DNA of 35,189 nt from Acholeplasmataceae bacterium (GCA_012522345.1 JAAYKO010000002.1:1-35189), one strand, 5' to 3'; positions 1 to 6,708 are shown, numbered from the stretch's first letter. Notes: generated from the sequence alone by a model not told the origin. Numbers and translations: made by a program.

Positions 1-1
1 A

Positions 2-490
2 ACAATAACCTTTACACAAATGGTGTTTTTTGTATCATCAACTATTTTCTTATATATAGTTACATCGATTATATCAGTAGCTTTATTCTATATTTCACCA
101 CCAACATTAACGCCAGTTACAGTAGGAACACTATTATTATTTAACCTTGGATCATTTTTAACGACAATGACACTAGGAAGCATTATTTATTTAACATCAT
201 GTATCTTCAATAGATCCAGACATGCTATGTCAACTGGTGGAGGATTTGCTGTATTAACCTTAGTTTTTACAATACTAGGAATGTTCGCAAGTGAATCAAC
301 TCCAGCAATGATGAGAATGGAAGCATTAGATTTATTTAATAGTGTATCATTAGTTACATTATTTGATATTAGTTCTATTGTTGATGGAACAAGTGCATAC
401 CTTTGGAAGTTTGGAATTCTAATAGCAATCACTATTATATCATTTATTATAGGAATAACAGTTTTTAACAAGAAGGATTTGCCACTATAA
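2..490 (+). CDS. ABC-2 type transporter permease, C-terminal part (cut by window edge)
   Basis: The reading frame is open to the left edge, so the ATG at position 20 is probably internal and only the C-terminal part of the gene is in the window. The visible part has about four hydrophobic segments (roughly residues 5-30, 38-60, 75-95 and 130-150) and ends in FNKKDLPL, a tail typical of permease subunits of Bacillota ABC-2 exporters. Such a permease would work in the membrane with a separate ATP-binding subunit, expected to the left of the window. No clear terminator follows the stop. The substrate cannot be inferred. The family call rests on topology and the C-terminal motif only. Confidence 0.6.
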   Translation, partial: TITFTQMVFFVSSTIFLYIVTSIISVALFYISPPTLTPVTVGTLLLFNLGSFLTTMTLGSIIYLTSCIFNRSRHAMSTGGGFAVLTLVFTILGMFASESTPAMMRMEALDLFNSVSLVTLFDISSIVDGTSAYLWKFGILIAITIISFIIGITVFNKKDLPL

Positions 491-685
491 AAACTGATTT
501 AACAAAGCCATCAAATTTATAGATAGGTAAATTTTATAAGGACATAGAAAAAACATATAGGTGTGCTGTTGTATCAAAAATGGTATCAAACATATATTCA
601 ATGAGTTCGGATAGGCTACAATAAGTTGGACAGATTTAGAATAGACATGTTAAAATTATGACTAATAAAGAAAGAAGGTAATAAC

Positions 686-973
686 ATGGCTAAAGGAACT
701 AGATACACCGATGAGTTTAAAAGACAAATCGTAAATTTATATGACAGTGGAAGATCAGCCTATAAACTAGCTAAAGAATTTGATATATCAGCACCCAGCG
801 TGTATAAGTGGGTTAAAGAATCAAAGACTACAGGCTCATTTAAAACAGTTGACAACTTAACTGAAGAACAAAAGGAATTAATTAGATTACGAAAGAAAAA
901 TGCTGAGCTTGAAATGGAAAACGATATCTTAAAGCAAGCTGCGCTGATTATGGGGCGAAAATCAAAATCATAA
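686..973 (+). CDS. IS3-family transposase OrfA (HTH DNA-binding subunit)
   Basis: This 95-residue protein binds the ends of its insertion sequence. The N-terminal half is a helix-turn-helix of the transposase-8 type (YTDEFKRQIVNLYDSGRS, then SAPSVYKWVKE). The C-terminal part is a coiled coil with a leucine-zipper-like pattern (LIRLRKKNAELEMENDIL), used in this family for OrfA/OrfAB multimerisation. The length is usual for the family. A good ribosome site (GAAGGT, about 675-680) precedes the ATG. orfB is in the -1 frame, and that frame is open from 913, so the end of orfA overlaps it by about 60 bases. This fits programmed -1 frameshifting to make the OrfAB transposase. Confidence 0.88.
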   Translation: MAKGTRYTDEFKRQIVNLYDSGRSAYKLAKEFDISAPSVYKWVKESKTTGSFKTVDNLTEEQKELIRLRKKNAELEMENDILKQAALIMGRKSKS

Positions 974-1005
974 GTCGCAATTCAAATAAATATCCAATCA
1001 ATAAA

Positions 1006-1806
1006 ATGTGCAAACTATTAAAAATCCCTAGATCAAATTATTATTACGAAATAAATAAGACATCAAAACCACAGAAATATGGTTTTGATAAAGAGATAAT
1101 CAAAATCTTTAAAGAGTCCAAGTATCATTATGGCACTAGGAAGATCAAAAAGGAATTATACAAACTAGGTATCATTATATCAAGGCGATTAATTGGCCGT
1201 GTAATGAAGAGAAATGGTTTAGTTAGCACTTATACTATTAAACAATACAAAGTTCATAAAAATGAAGTAAACAAATCAAACATTGGTAATGAACTCGATA
1301 GAAACTTTGATAATGATATATTACACGATGTAATAGTCAGCGATTTAACTTATGTAAATGTTTCAGGCAAATGGCATTACTTATGCTTATTAATTGATAT
1401 CTTTAATCGCGAAATAATTGGCTATAGTATTGGTGCTAAAAAGACAGCTGAATTAGTAATTGAAGCATTTATGAGTTCAAGTGTAAATCTAACTAACATC
1501 AGATTATTTCACACAGATAGAGGCAAAGAATTTGATAATAAATTTATCGATAAGCTACTGCAGATCTATAATATTAATAGGTCATTATCAAATCCAGGAA
1601 CACCATATGACAATGCAGTAGCCGAAGCAACTTATAAAATATTTAAAACTGAGTTTTTAAACAAAAGGTTTTATTCAATTGAACAATTAAAAATGGAAAC
1701 ATTCGAATATGTTAACTGGTACAATAATAAACGAATCCATGGTAGTTTGAATTATATGACACCAGTTGAATATAGATTAAATACTCTCTATTCTAATATT
1801 GTCTAA
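1006..1806 (+). CDS. IS3-family transposase OrfB (DDE integrase domain)
   Basis: This is the catalytic part of the IS3 transposase, which cuts and joins DNA ends. An HTH_21 segment lies near residues 30-70 (YHYGTRKIKKEL). An rve/DDE core follows, with its three acidic residues visible in VSDLTY (D), FHTDRGKEF (D) and NAVAEATYKIFKTE (E). The core ends with the usual NWYNNKRIHGSLNYMTPVEY block. The coordinates give the first ATG, but the same frame is open upstream to 913 and encodes a family-like peptide. The protein is therefore probably made as an OrfA-OrfB fusion by -1 slippage, perhaps at one of the A-runs at 958-961 or 964-967. No frameshift or stop damages the domain. Confidence 0.88.
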   Translation: MCKLLKIPRSNYYYEINKTSKPQKYGFDKEIIKIFKESKYHYGTRKIKKELYKLGIIISRRLIGRVMKRNGLVSTYTIKQYKVHKNEVNKSNIGNELDRNFDNDILHDVIVSDLTYVNVSGKWHYLCLLIDIFNREIIGYSIGAKKTAELVIEAFMSSSVNLTNIRLFHTDRGKEFDNKFIDKLLQIYNINRSLSNPGTPYDNAVAEATYKIFKTEFLNKRFYSIEQLKMETFEYVNWYNNKRIHGSLNYMTPVEYRLNTLYSNIV

Positions 1807-1839
1807 GAAAGTGTTGACAATCCAAAACGAGGGTCAAAG

Positions 1840-2595
1840 ATGAAGGAAAAAATAAGCAATTTAAGATGTTTAGGTGGTTATGTTAATAAAGATGGCAAAA
1901 AAGTTAAAAATAATCTTCTTTATAGAAGTGGAAATTTAAATATTGATAACGAAAAATTAAATGATGTTTTAAATTCTTTAAGAATTAAGACAGTTTATGA
2001 CTTAAGAAGTAGCGCTGAGATTAAAAAAGAACCGTATATAATACCGAATAATATTATATATAAAAATTATCCAGTTTTAGCTTCATTGGATTGTTTTTTC
2101 AAAGACTTAAATTTTGATTTATCTAGTGGTAAACAAGCATTTAATTTATTAAATGATAATAGTTTTATGGTAGATATTAATAGAGAAATGGCTTCAAACT
2201 CAACAATGTTTGGTGATGTTATAAAAGATATTATTAAATTAAACGGAAAGCCTATTTTATTTCATTGTTCAGCCGGTAAAGATAGAACAGGAATACTATC
2301 AGCTTTATTATTATTATGCTTAGATGTTAGTTATGAGGAAATTATGAAAGATTACTTACTTTCTAACGATTATTTGAAAGATAATATTGAATTAAAATTT
2401 GATAAATTTAAAAATATGAATTTAAGAGAAGAAGATATTAATAAAGTTAAAGATATGCTAATTGTTAAAGAAGAATATTTAAATGGGTTTTTAAACATTG
2501 TAAAGGAATATGATTCATTTGAAATATATGCAAAAGAAAAGCTTAACTTAAGTAATAATGATTTAAAAAGTTTAAAAGAATTGTTTTTAAAGTGA
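1840..2595 (+). CDS. Tyrosine-protein phosphatase (Y_phosphatase3 / LipA-like)
   Basis: A 251-residue cytoplasmic protein with the Cys-phosphatase P-loop HCSAGKDRTG; the nucleophile is Cys143 and the phosphate-binding Arg is Arg149. The N-terminal NLRCLGGYVNKDGKKV and YRSGNL blocks and the general-acid region before the P-loop are typical of bacterial Y_phosphatase3 proteins related to Listeria LipA and mycobacterial PtpB. These act on phosphotyrosine and sometimes phosphoinositide or Ser/Thr phosphates; the substrate here is unknown. The start has a GAGGG ribosome site at 1829-1833. The IS end lies only 20 bases upstream, so the native promoter has probably been displaced. The reading frame is intact. 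Confidence 0.85.
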   Translation: MKEKISNLRCLGGYVNKDGKKVKNNLLYRSGNLNIDNEKLNDVLNSLRIKTVYDLRSSAEIKKEPYIIPNNIIYKNYPVLASLDCFFKDLNFDLSSGKQAFNLLNDNSFMVDINREMASNSTMFGDVIKDIIKLNGKPILFHCSAGKDRTGILSALLLLCLDVSYEEIMKDYLLSNDYLKDNIELKFDKFKNMNLREEDINKVKDMLIVKEEYLNGFLNIVKEYDSFEIYAKEKLNLSNNDLKSLKELFLK

Positions 2596-2845
2596 TGCTA
2601 TAACACTATATCAATTTGATACATTAATTTTTAATAAGGGGTAATAGTTCGTTTTTTAATTTTATAAAATAAACATGTTACATAGCCAATAATATGTGTG
2701 CATGGCCGTCTGTTTAACGAACGAGTATAGTTTCTTAATAAGGTTTAACTAACTATACCAATTTAGAAGGTGTAAAAGAGAAGATAAAAACTTAAAATAA
2801 AGTTAATTTGTGGCCCATTAGGTCTACAACAAAGTGTACGATTTA

Positions 2846-2854
2846 TGATATAAT
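2846..2854 (+). promoter_or_regulatory. Extended -10 promoter element
   Basis: TG-A-TATAAT forms an extended -10 box, with TG at 2846-2847 and TATAAT at 2849-2854. There is no good -35. The expected start near 2861 lies only about 30 bases before the terminator hairpin at 2893. The 16-mer CGATTTATGATATAAT is identical to the promoter at 15485-15500. Confidence 0.5.
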
Positions 2855-2892
2855 TGCTTACGATGGAATACTAGGCTTTTAATTAAATGCAG

Positions 2893-2923
2893 AAAACGAC
2901 CCTGAAAAAACGGTCGTTTTTTT
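2893..2923 (+). terminator. Intrinsic terminator or attenuator before the 77-aa gene
   Basis: AAAACGACC (2893-2901) pairs with GGTCGTTTT (2912-2920) around a 10-base loop and runs into seven T. It lies between the promoter at 2846-2854 and the next start codon, so it could act as an attenuator. Confidence 0.7.
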
Positions 2924-2952
2924 GCTTGTAATGAAAGAAAGGATGATTTATT

Positions 2953-3186
2953 ATGAACGACAACAATGAATTAATAATTGAAGACATTTTTATACTTACT
3001 ATGAAAGGTTTAAAAAAGCTTGAAGAGAACCCTTTATGGTTTTACAATATTCTTTTTAAGGGAACATTCAAAAGAAGTTTGTTTGTGACAGCTGATGAGG
3101 TAAGTTACGGTTATTTAATTTACTCAAATAAAAGTAATGGCGAAAACGAAATTGTAATTTTATCAAAAGAAGGACTTATAGAGTAA
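2953..3186 (+). CDS. Hypothetical small protein of the mobile element
   Basis: A 77-residue protein that I do not recognise. It is acidic at the N-terminus and has mixed helix and strand character (for example GLKKLEENPLWFYNILFKG, then a C-terminal IVILSKEG stretch), with no membrane segment and no cysteine motif. A clear ribosome site (AAAGGATGA, about 2937-2945) precedes the ATG, so translation is plausible. It sits between two similar terminator hairpins and upstream of the RepA-like ATPase gene, which suggests an accessory role in the mobile element. No function can be assigned. Confidence 0.55.
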   Translation: MNDNNELIIEDIFILTMKGLKKLEENPLWFYNILFKGTFKRSLFVTADEVSYGYLIYSNKSNGENEIVILSKEGLIE

Positions 3187-3254
3187 ATATTTAAAAAGCT
3201 TAGTTCCATCAACTATAATTCTTATATATAATTTAATAACATAATAATTCAATT

Positions 3255-3289
3255 AACGACTGGTTAGAATATGACCAAGTCGTTTTTTT
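3255..3289 (+). terminator. Intrinsic terminator between the small gene and the ATPase gene
   Basis: AACGACTGGT (3255-3264) pairs with ACC-A-AGTCGTT (3274-3284) with a one-base bulge, followed by a run of T to 3289. The outer stem closely resembles the hairpin at 2893-2923, as if the two were copies of one control module. Confidence 0.7.
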
Positions 3290-3396
3290 ATAGATAAACA
3301 TAAAGAAATTAATAATAAAACCGGCAATTTATACTTCTACTTGCCATTAACCTTTGAGGGGATATATGTTCTCTAACAAAAAGGAGGAAAGAAAAA

Positions 3397-4509
3397 ATGG
3401 AAAACAAAATTAAATATGATTATTTTAAAGAGGAAGAATTAGATGAAGATGGATTACCACCAATTCTAACTTTAACTAAAGAATTGTTTGAAAACCCACC
3501 ACCATTAGCACCAGAATTAATTGAAGGAGTATTAAGGCAAGGACATAAGATGTTAATCTCTGGTGCATCTAAAGCAGGTAAGAGTTTCTTATTAATACAA
3601 CTTGCCATAGCGCTTGCTAAAGGATCTGAATGGTTAGGGTTTAAATGTAAGAAGTCAAGAGTTTTATATGTCAACTTAGAAATCGATAAAGCAAGTTTTT
3701 TTAATAGATTTGCTGTAGTCTTAAAAAGACTTGGATTAAAAACAACTAAAGAAGACTATTTGTATACTTGGAATCTAAGAGATAAAGCAAAGCCTCTTGA
3801 TAAACTATTGCCAACATTAATTAGAAGAGTTAAAAGTCATAGTTTCGATGCGGTTATTATAGATCCTATTTATAAAGTAATAACTGGAGATGAAAATAAA
3901 GCAACAGATATGGCAAGGTTTACTAACTTGTTCGATAAGCTTTGTATGGAAACAGGAGCAGCAGCAATATACGCTCACCATCACTCAAAGGGTGCACAAG
4001 GTTATAAAAGAGCAATGGACAGGGCTTCTGGTTCAGGAGTGTTCGCAAGAGATCCAGACTCACTCTTAGACATTATCGAACTTGTTTTAGAAGATAATTT
4101 TAAAGAGCAATATGTAGGTAATGAAAATATGACTGCATGGAGACTTGAAAGTAGTCTTAGAGAGTTTGCTAACATTGCGCCAGTTAACTTTTGGTTTGAC
4201 TATCCAATTCATATAGTAGACAAAGAGGGATTGTTAAAGAAGAATTATGCTACAGGAGATCCAAGAGCAAATCTACTATTAAGTGGTAAAAGAAAACAAA
4301 CACCAGAATCAAGAAAAGAAGAATTTGATGAAGCCTTTGATATTAATGTTGAAGAAGATGGAACTTGTAGAGTGGCTATAATGGCAGAATATTTAGGAGT
4401 TTCAGATAAAACCATTAAAAACAGAATAAAAGAATTCTCGGATGAATATGTAAATAAGCGTGGTGTTGTAACAAGAATAAGCGAAGTGGAAAATAAGTAT
4501 AAACAGTAA
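3397..4509 (+). CDS. RepA-like AAA ATPase (AAA_25 family) of a mobile element
   Basis: A 370-residue ATPase of the RecA-fold AAA_25/RepA helicase group, which in plasmids and integrative elements helps replicate or partition element DNA. Walker A is GASKAGKS (residues 56-63), Walker B is VIIDP (Asp156), and a His-rich sensor-like motif, YAHHHSKG, lies at residues 192-199. The C-terminal 50 residues contain a winged-helix-like segment (MAEYLGVSDKTIKNRIKEF) that may bind DNA. The ribosome site AAGGAGG at 3381-3387 is very strong. The following non-coding region is full of dyads, as expected next to an origin or transfer site. No relaxase, integrase or primase gene is present nearby, so the element looks like a remnant. 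Confidence 0.75.
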   Translation: MENKIKYDYFKEEELDEDGLPPILTLTKELFENPPPLAPELIEGVLRQGHKMLISGASKAGKSFLLIQLAIALAKGSEWLGFKCKKSRVLYVNLEIDKASFFNRFAVVLKRLGLKTTKEDYLYTWNLRDKAKPLDKLLPTLIRRVKSHSFDAVIIDPIYKVITGDENKATDMARFTNLFDKLCMETGAAAIYAHHHSKGAQGYKRAMDRASGSGVFARDPDSLLDIIELVLEDNFKEQYVGNENMTAWRLESSLREFANIAPVNFWFDYPIHIVDKEGLLKKNYATGDPRANLLLSGKRKQTPESRKEEFDEAFDINVEEDGTCRVAIMAEYLGVSDKTIKNRIKEFSDEYVNKRGVVTRISEVENKYKQ

Positions 4510-4531
4510 ATTTCCTTAAAAAAGGAGTGAA

Positions 4532-4600
4532 ATGGAATATAGGCAAATATCCCCTTTCTGCCTGCTGGCAAAAAAAGTGGAAAATAGGGCTTATATATAG
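4532..4600 (+). CDS. Possible 22-codon small ORF after the RepA-like gene
   Basis: The ATG at 4532 has a strong AAGGAG site at 4522-4527 and the frame ends with TAG at 4598-4600. The peptide begins MEYRQISPF and has no recognisable similarity. It may be a real small gene, the remnant of a longer gene, or chance. Its only support is the ribosome site and its position 22 bases after the ATPase stop codon. Confidence 0.25.
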   Translation: MEYRQISPFCLLAKKVENRAYI

Positions 4601-4620
4601 GAAGTAACTTCACTATACTA

Positions 4621-4675
4621 ATGCATCGTTTGTAGGATAGGGCTTTTGAGCCTGCCCTATCCCAAACAAATGCAT
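4621..4675. repeat. 55-bp interrupted palindrome
   Basis: The left arm (4621-4643: ATGCAT, c, GTTTG, ta, GGATAGGGC) and right arm (4654-4675: GCCCTATCC, c, AAAC, aa, ATGCAT) can form a long hairpin with a 10-base loop. Weaker symmetry extends outward to about 4609-4688. No T-run follows, so it is not a terminator. A role as origin, transfer or recombination site of the element is possible. Confidence 0.7.
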
Positions 4676-4825
4676 CAATAGTTATCACTACCTTTCTTCA
4701 ACTAAAAAACTAATCAACTGGTTAACTATTACAACTTTTGAAGGCTGTTTTACTAAAAAAACAAAAACAAGTTTTCATCACACATGTTCGTATAGGTGTG
4801 TAGGTGAAAGCAAAAAAAGAAGTAT

Positions 4826-4872
4826 CCCCCCTTATGTGATTTTAGAAGTCTCAAAGGGGACCGCAGGGGGGG
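4826..4872. other. GC-rich island with C6 and G7 runs
   Basis: In otherwise AT-rich DNA, CCCCCC (4826-4831) is followed by AGGGGACCGC and GGGGGGG (4866-4872). The runs can pair with each other at a distance of about 35 bases. The composition is unlike any other part of the window. It may be a transfer or replication initiation site, but no known consensus was matched with certainty. Confidence 0.45.
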
Positions 4873-4964
4873 CATTTAAAATACGCAGGGCACTATTTTT
4901 GAAAATATCAAATTTAGATTTTGAATATTGGACTATTTATAAGTGGCTATTAGTCTATTAAACA

Positions 4965-5044
4965 TATCAACGATTTAAACTCTTAATGTTTCAGTTTGTT
5001 TACAAGTTAACACTCATTTTAAATAAGTAAACAAATCGTTGATA
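4965..5044. repeat. Nested inverted repeats before the broken HTH gene
   Basis: The outer arms TATCAACGATTT (4965-4976) and AAATCGTTGATA (5033-5044) are perfect 12-mers. The inner arms TTTGTTTAC (4995-5003) and GTAAACAAA (5027-5035) are perfect 9-mers, and the right inner arm overlaps the right outer arm by three bases. The structure lies 32 bases before the HTH pseudogene start, so it could be an operator or an iteron-like binding site. Confidence 0.65.
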
Positions 5045-5075
5045 GTTTTAAATAGCAAAGAAAGAGGAATATTAA

Positions 5076-5273
5076 ATGGAAAGAGCAGTAATTAAATTAA
5101 AAAGAGAAGGATTTAGTTTTAAGAAGATATCTGATTAATTATCTATTCCAATTAGTAAAGTTAGAAAGATATGCAAAGAAGCAGAAGAAACTTTATTGTT
5201 TGGTGAATGTAAAAACTGTAAAACAGAAATAAAATCTGTAAAAGGTAAAAAGGCTAAAATTAAAACCATTTAA
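5076..5273 (+). pseudogene. Small HTH protein gene interrupted by in-frame TAA
   Basis: From the ATG at 5076 (ribosome site AAAGAGG, about 5060-5066) the frame encodes a 65-codon protein broken only by TAA at codon 21 (5136-5138). The surrounding peptide, with EGFSFKKISD before the stop and LSIPISKVRKICKEAEE after it, is a typical helix-turn-helix (GxSxxxIsxxLxIsxxxVrxic). The second half has a CxxC pair (GECKNCKT). Such small HTH proteins are common in Bacillota mobile elements. A single substitution (for example GAA or CAA to TAA) would explain the break. Its last codons run directly into the truncated channel fragment, which is in another frame. Confidence 0.6.
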
Positions 5274-5967
5274 AGAGGATAAAAATCTAGATGTCTATAT
5301 TATCGGAAGGAACAATAAACTAGCTTTTATATTAGAAGCTTTTCAAGAATATAAAACCATTTATCAAAATAAATTTAACGCTCAACATGTAAAGAGTGAA
5401 GGAATAAGCGATTTGTTGACAACGATAAATAATAATAAAAAAGAATCTACGATACTATTATTAAGTGATGAAAACCAAAAAATGGATGAGTTAGACTCAA
5501 ACGTAATAGACACATTAATATTTATAGAGTCTAATCTTACAAACAAATCAACAAATTTAATCGTTGAATTGCTTGATCCCAAGAACTATACAATTATTTC
5601 AAATTTTAATATTCGAAATACAATTATATCCAATAAAATTATTTCATTGCTTCTTTCAAAATTAGCTCTTTATCCTAAAACAGCTCCTTTTTATGAAGAT
5701 TTACTAACTATGACATTAAAAGAGGGCGATCAAAGAGATAGCGCACAAATTTTTATTAAAAAGGCTAGCGATATATTTATCTTTAAGGATAAATTAAGTT
5801 TTTCCTCAATTAAAGAATTTACCGTTTCATTTTACTACTCCAATAATAAAATATCGATGCCAATAGGCTTTGTTAAAAATGAAAAACTACAATTGTTTTA
5901 TGGTGATTTAACTAAAATATCTTTTACCATTGAAAAAGATGATTATATCATTTTAATTAACTTATAA
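5242..5967 (+). pseudogene. 5'-truncated CASTOR/POLLUX-like ion channel fragment (second RCK-like region)
   Basis: The frame is open from 5242 to the TAA at 5965-5967, but no ATG, GTG or TTG opens its first part; the first possible start (TTG at 5413) is well inside the conserved region. The peptide starts with DVYIIGRNNKLAFILEAF, matching the IIGWNxK nucleotide-fold start of the second regulatory domain in bacterial CASTOR/POLLUX homologues. It continues with VELLDPKNYTI and ISNKIISLLLSKLALYP, also typical of that family. The membrane segments and first RCK domain expected in a full-length protein of some 600 residues are absent. The fragment begins exactly where mobile-element DNA ends, so it is best read as a gene cut by insertion or deletion. 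The family call is from memory of motifs. Confidence 0.6.
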
Positions 5968-6043
5968 TCTATAAATATTTTTATTTAGGAAAAGAAGTAC
6001 TTTTTTGAGATTAGAAATTTATTATTTAAACGATAATACTTGT

Positions 6044-6072
6044 GACTTTAGTCGTAAGATAAGTCGTTTTTT
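6044..6072 (+). terminator. Weak intrinsic terminator after the channel fragment
   Basis: GACTT pairs with AAGTC over a 12-base loop and is followed by GTTTTTT. The stem is short (5 bp), so the call is weak. The 3' end (AAGTCGTTTTTT) resembles the hairpins at 2893 and 3255. Confidence 0.35.
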
Positions 6073-6123
6073 AGTTTTCAAAAAAGCAAATGACTTGTTT
6101 TCTTGTCATTTTGTAAAGTGTGC

Positions 6124-6152
6124 TTGACTATTTAACTGCTATTATCTAAAAT
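6124..6152 (+). promoter_or_regulatory. Sigma-A-type promoter of the membrane protein/XRE pair
   Basis: TTGACT (6124-6129), a 17-base spacer and TAAAAT (6147-6152) precede the GTG at 6173, with a GAGGTGAT ribosome site at 6162-6169. A 7-bp inverted repeat (AAATGAC at 6088-6094, GTCATTT at 6105-6111) lies just upstream of the -35 and may be an operator. Confidence 0.6.
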
Positions 6153-6172
6153 AAAGATGATGAGGTGATATT

Positions 6173-6478
6173 GTGGATAAAAATAAAGTTTTGGAAATTG
6201 AATCCCAAAAAAATAATGATGACTATGTTAGAGAGGTAAGAATTAAAGCGTCAGGTGTAGGCTTGGTGGTTGCTGTAATATTTATTGCTATATTTGCGAC
6301 AATAGACTTAATTACCGGAAAAAATATCGATCTTAGATCAATGATTATTTTATTTGGAGTTAATACATCTGTTAATTTATATATTTATATTAAAACAAAA
6401 GATAAATTGGTCCTTCTTGCAGCGATAATATGGGCAGTTAATATGACTATGTTTTTAATTCGATATATAGTGCTTTAG
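6173..6478 (+). CDS. Small membrane protein, DUF6442-like, paired with XRE regulator
   Basis: A 101-residue protein with a charged N-terminal stretch (about 28 residues) and three predicted membrane segments (about 30-50, 57-73 and 80-100). It begins at GTG, chosen because a GAGGTGAT site lies 3-10 bases upstream. Proteins of this size and topology (DUF6442-like) are commonly encoded next to a Cro/CI-type regulator in Bacillota; their role is unknown. The stop codon lies just before the start of the XRE gene, so the two are one transcription unit. The DUF name is given from memory and with caution. Confidence 0.55.
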   Translation: MDKNKVLEIESQKNNDDYVREVRIKASGVGLVVAVIFIAIFATIDLITGKNIDLRSMIILFGVNTSVNLYIYIKTKDKLVLLAAIIWAVNMTMFLIRYIVL

Positions 6479-6489
6479 AGTTGATGATT

Positions 6490-6708
6490 ATGAAACTAAA
6501 ATTCAAAAATAAAATAAGGGTAGCTAGAGCAGAAAGAGAAATAACTCAAGAAGAACTTGCTAAAATGGTTGGTGTTTCTAGACAAACTATTAGCGCAATA
6601 GAAAACGGGCAATTTAATCCAACAGCAAAACTTGCATTATTGCTTTGTTATGCCCTTGATAAAAAATTTGAAGAATTATTTTATTTTTCGGAAGAAAAAA
6701 TTAAATAA
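6490..6708 (+). CDS. XRE-family transcriptional regulator (YozG-like)
   Basis: A compact DNA-binding protein of about 72 residues consisting almost entirely of one HTH_3 domain: ITQEELAKMVGVSRQTISAI followed by ENGQFNPTAKLALLLCYALD. TTG 6481, ATG 6484 and ATG 6490 are all in frame. I prefer 6490 because the weak TAGAG site (6476-6480) is best spaced for it and the family usually begins MKxxIRxLR. It probably represses its own operon with the upstream membrane protein. The short inverted repeat at 6088-6111 is a candidate binding site. No effector domain is present. Confidence 0.85.
   Translation: MKLKFKNKIRVARAEREITQEELAKMVGVSRQTISAIENGQFNPTAKLALLLCYALDKKFEELFYFSEEKIK

Larger units (their letters stand above)
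613..1819 (+). mobile_element. IS3-family insertion sequence, about 1.2 kb
   Basis: Two overlapping-frame transposase genes (orfA and orfB) lie between imperfect terminal inverted repeats. The left end near 613-632 carries AAGTTGGACA. The reverse complement of the right end near 1800-1819 reads TGTCAACACTTTCTTAGACA, and the two 20-mers match at about 12 of 20 places. A further shared block, TTAGAATAGA, lies just inside each end. Length, gene order and end sequence fit the IS3/IS150 type. I could not recognise a target-site duplication, so the exact ends are uncertain by a few bases. The copy looks intact and may be active. Its right end lies only 20 bases before the phosphatase start codon. 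Confidence 0.8.
2596..2952 (+). other. Intergenic region before the mobile-element genes
   Basis: No credible gene is seen in 357 bases. It holds an 8-bp inverted repeat (GTATAGTT at 2725-2732, AACTATAC at 2751-2758), an extended -10 promoter at 2846-2854 and a terminator hairpin at 2893-2923. The segment marks the left flank of the degraded mobile element, but I did not recognise an attachment site. Confidence 0.5.
4510..5075 (+). other. Non-coding region with several dyads, possible origin or transfer site
   Basis: This 566-base gap follows the RepA-like gene. It contains a possible 22-codon reading frame at 4532-4600, a 55-bp interrupted palindrome (4621-4675), a GC-rich island with runs of C and G (4826-4872), and a nested inverted repeat (4965-5044). 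I see no long coding sequence. Position and structure suggest an origin of replication or transfer for the element; this is inference. Confidence 0.45.

Noticed and set aside
1814-1819. TTGACA at the right end of the IS as an outward -35 box for the phosphatase gene
   Set aside because: At 16-18 bases downstream there is no -10-like sequence; the position falls on the start codon.
4245-4688. 147-codon minus-strand frame across the end of the RepA-like gene
   Set aside because: It lies mostly antisense to the ATPase gene and across the palindrome; its composition follows that of the opposite strand.
4821-4832. pMV158-type rolling-circle nick site at the C-run
   Set aside because: Only the C-run is shared; the flanking bases differ and no Rep of that family is present.
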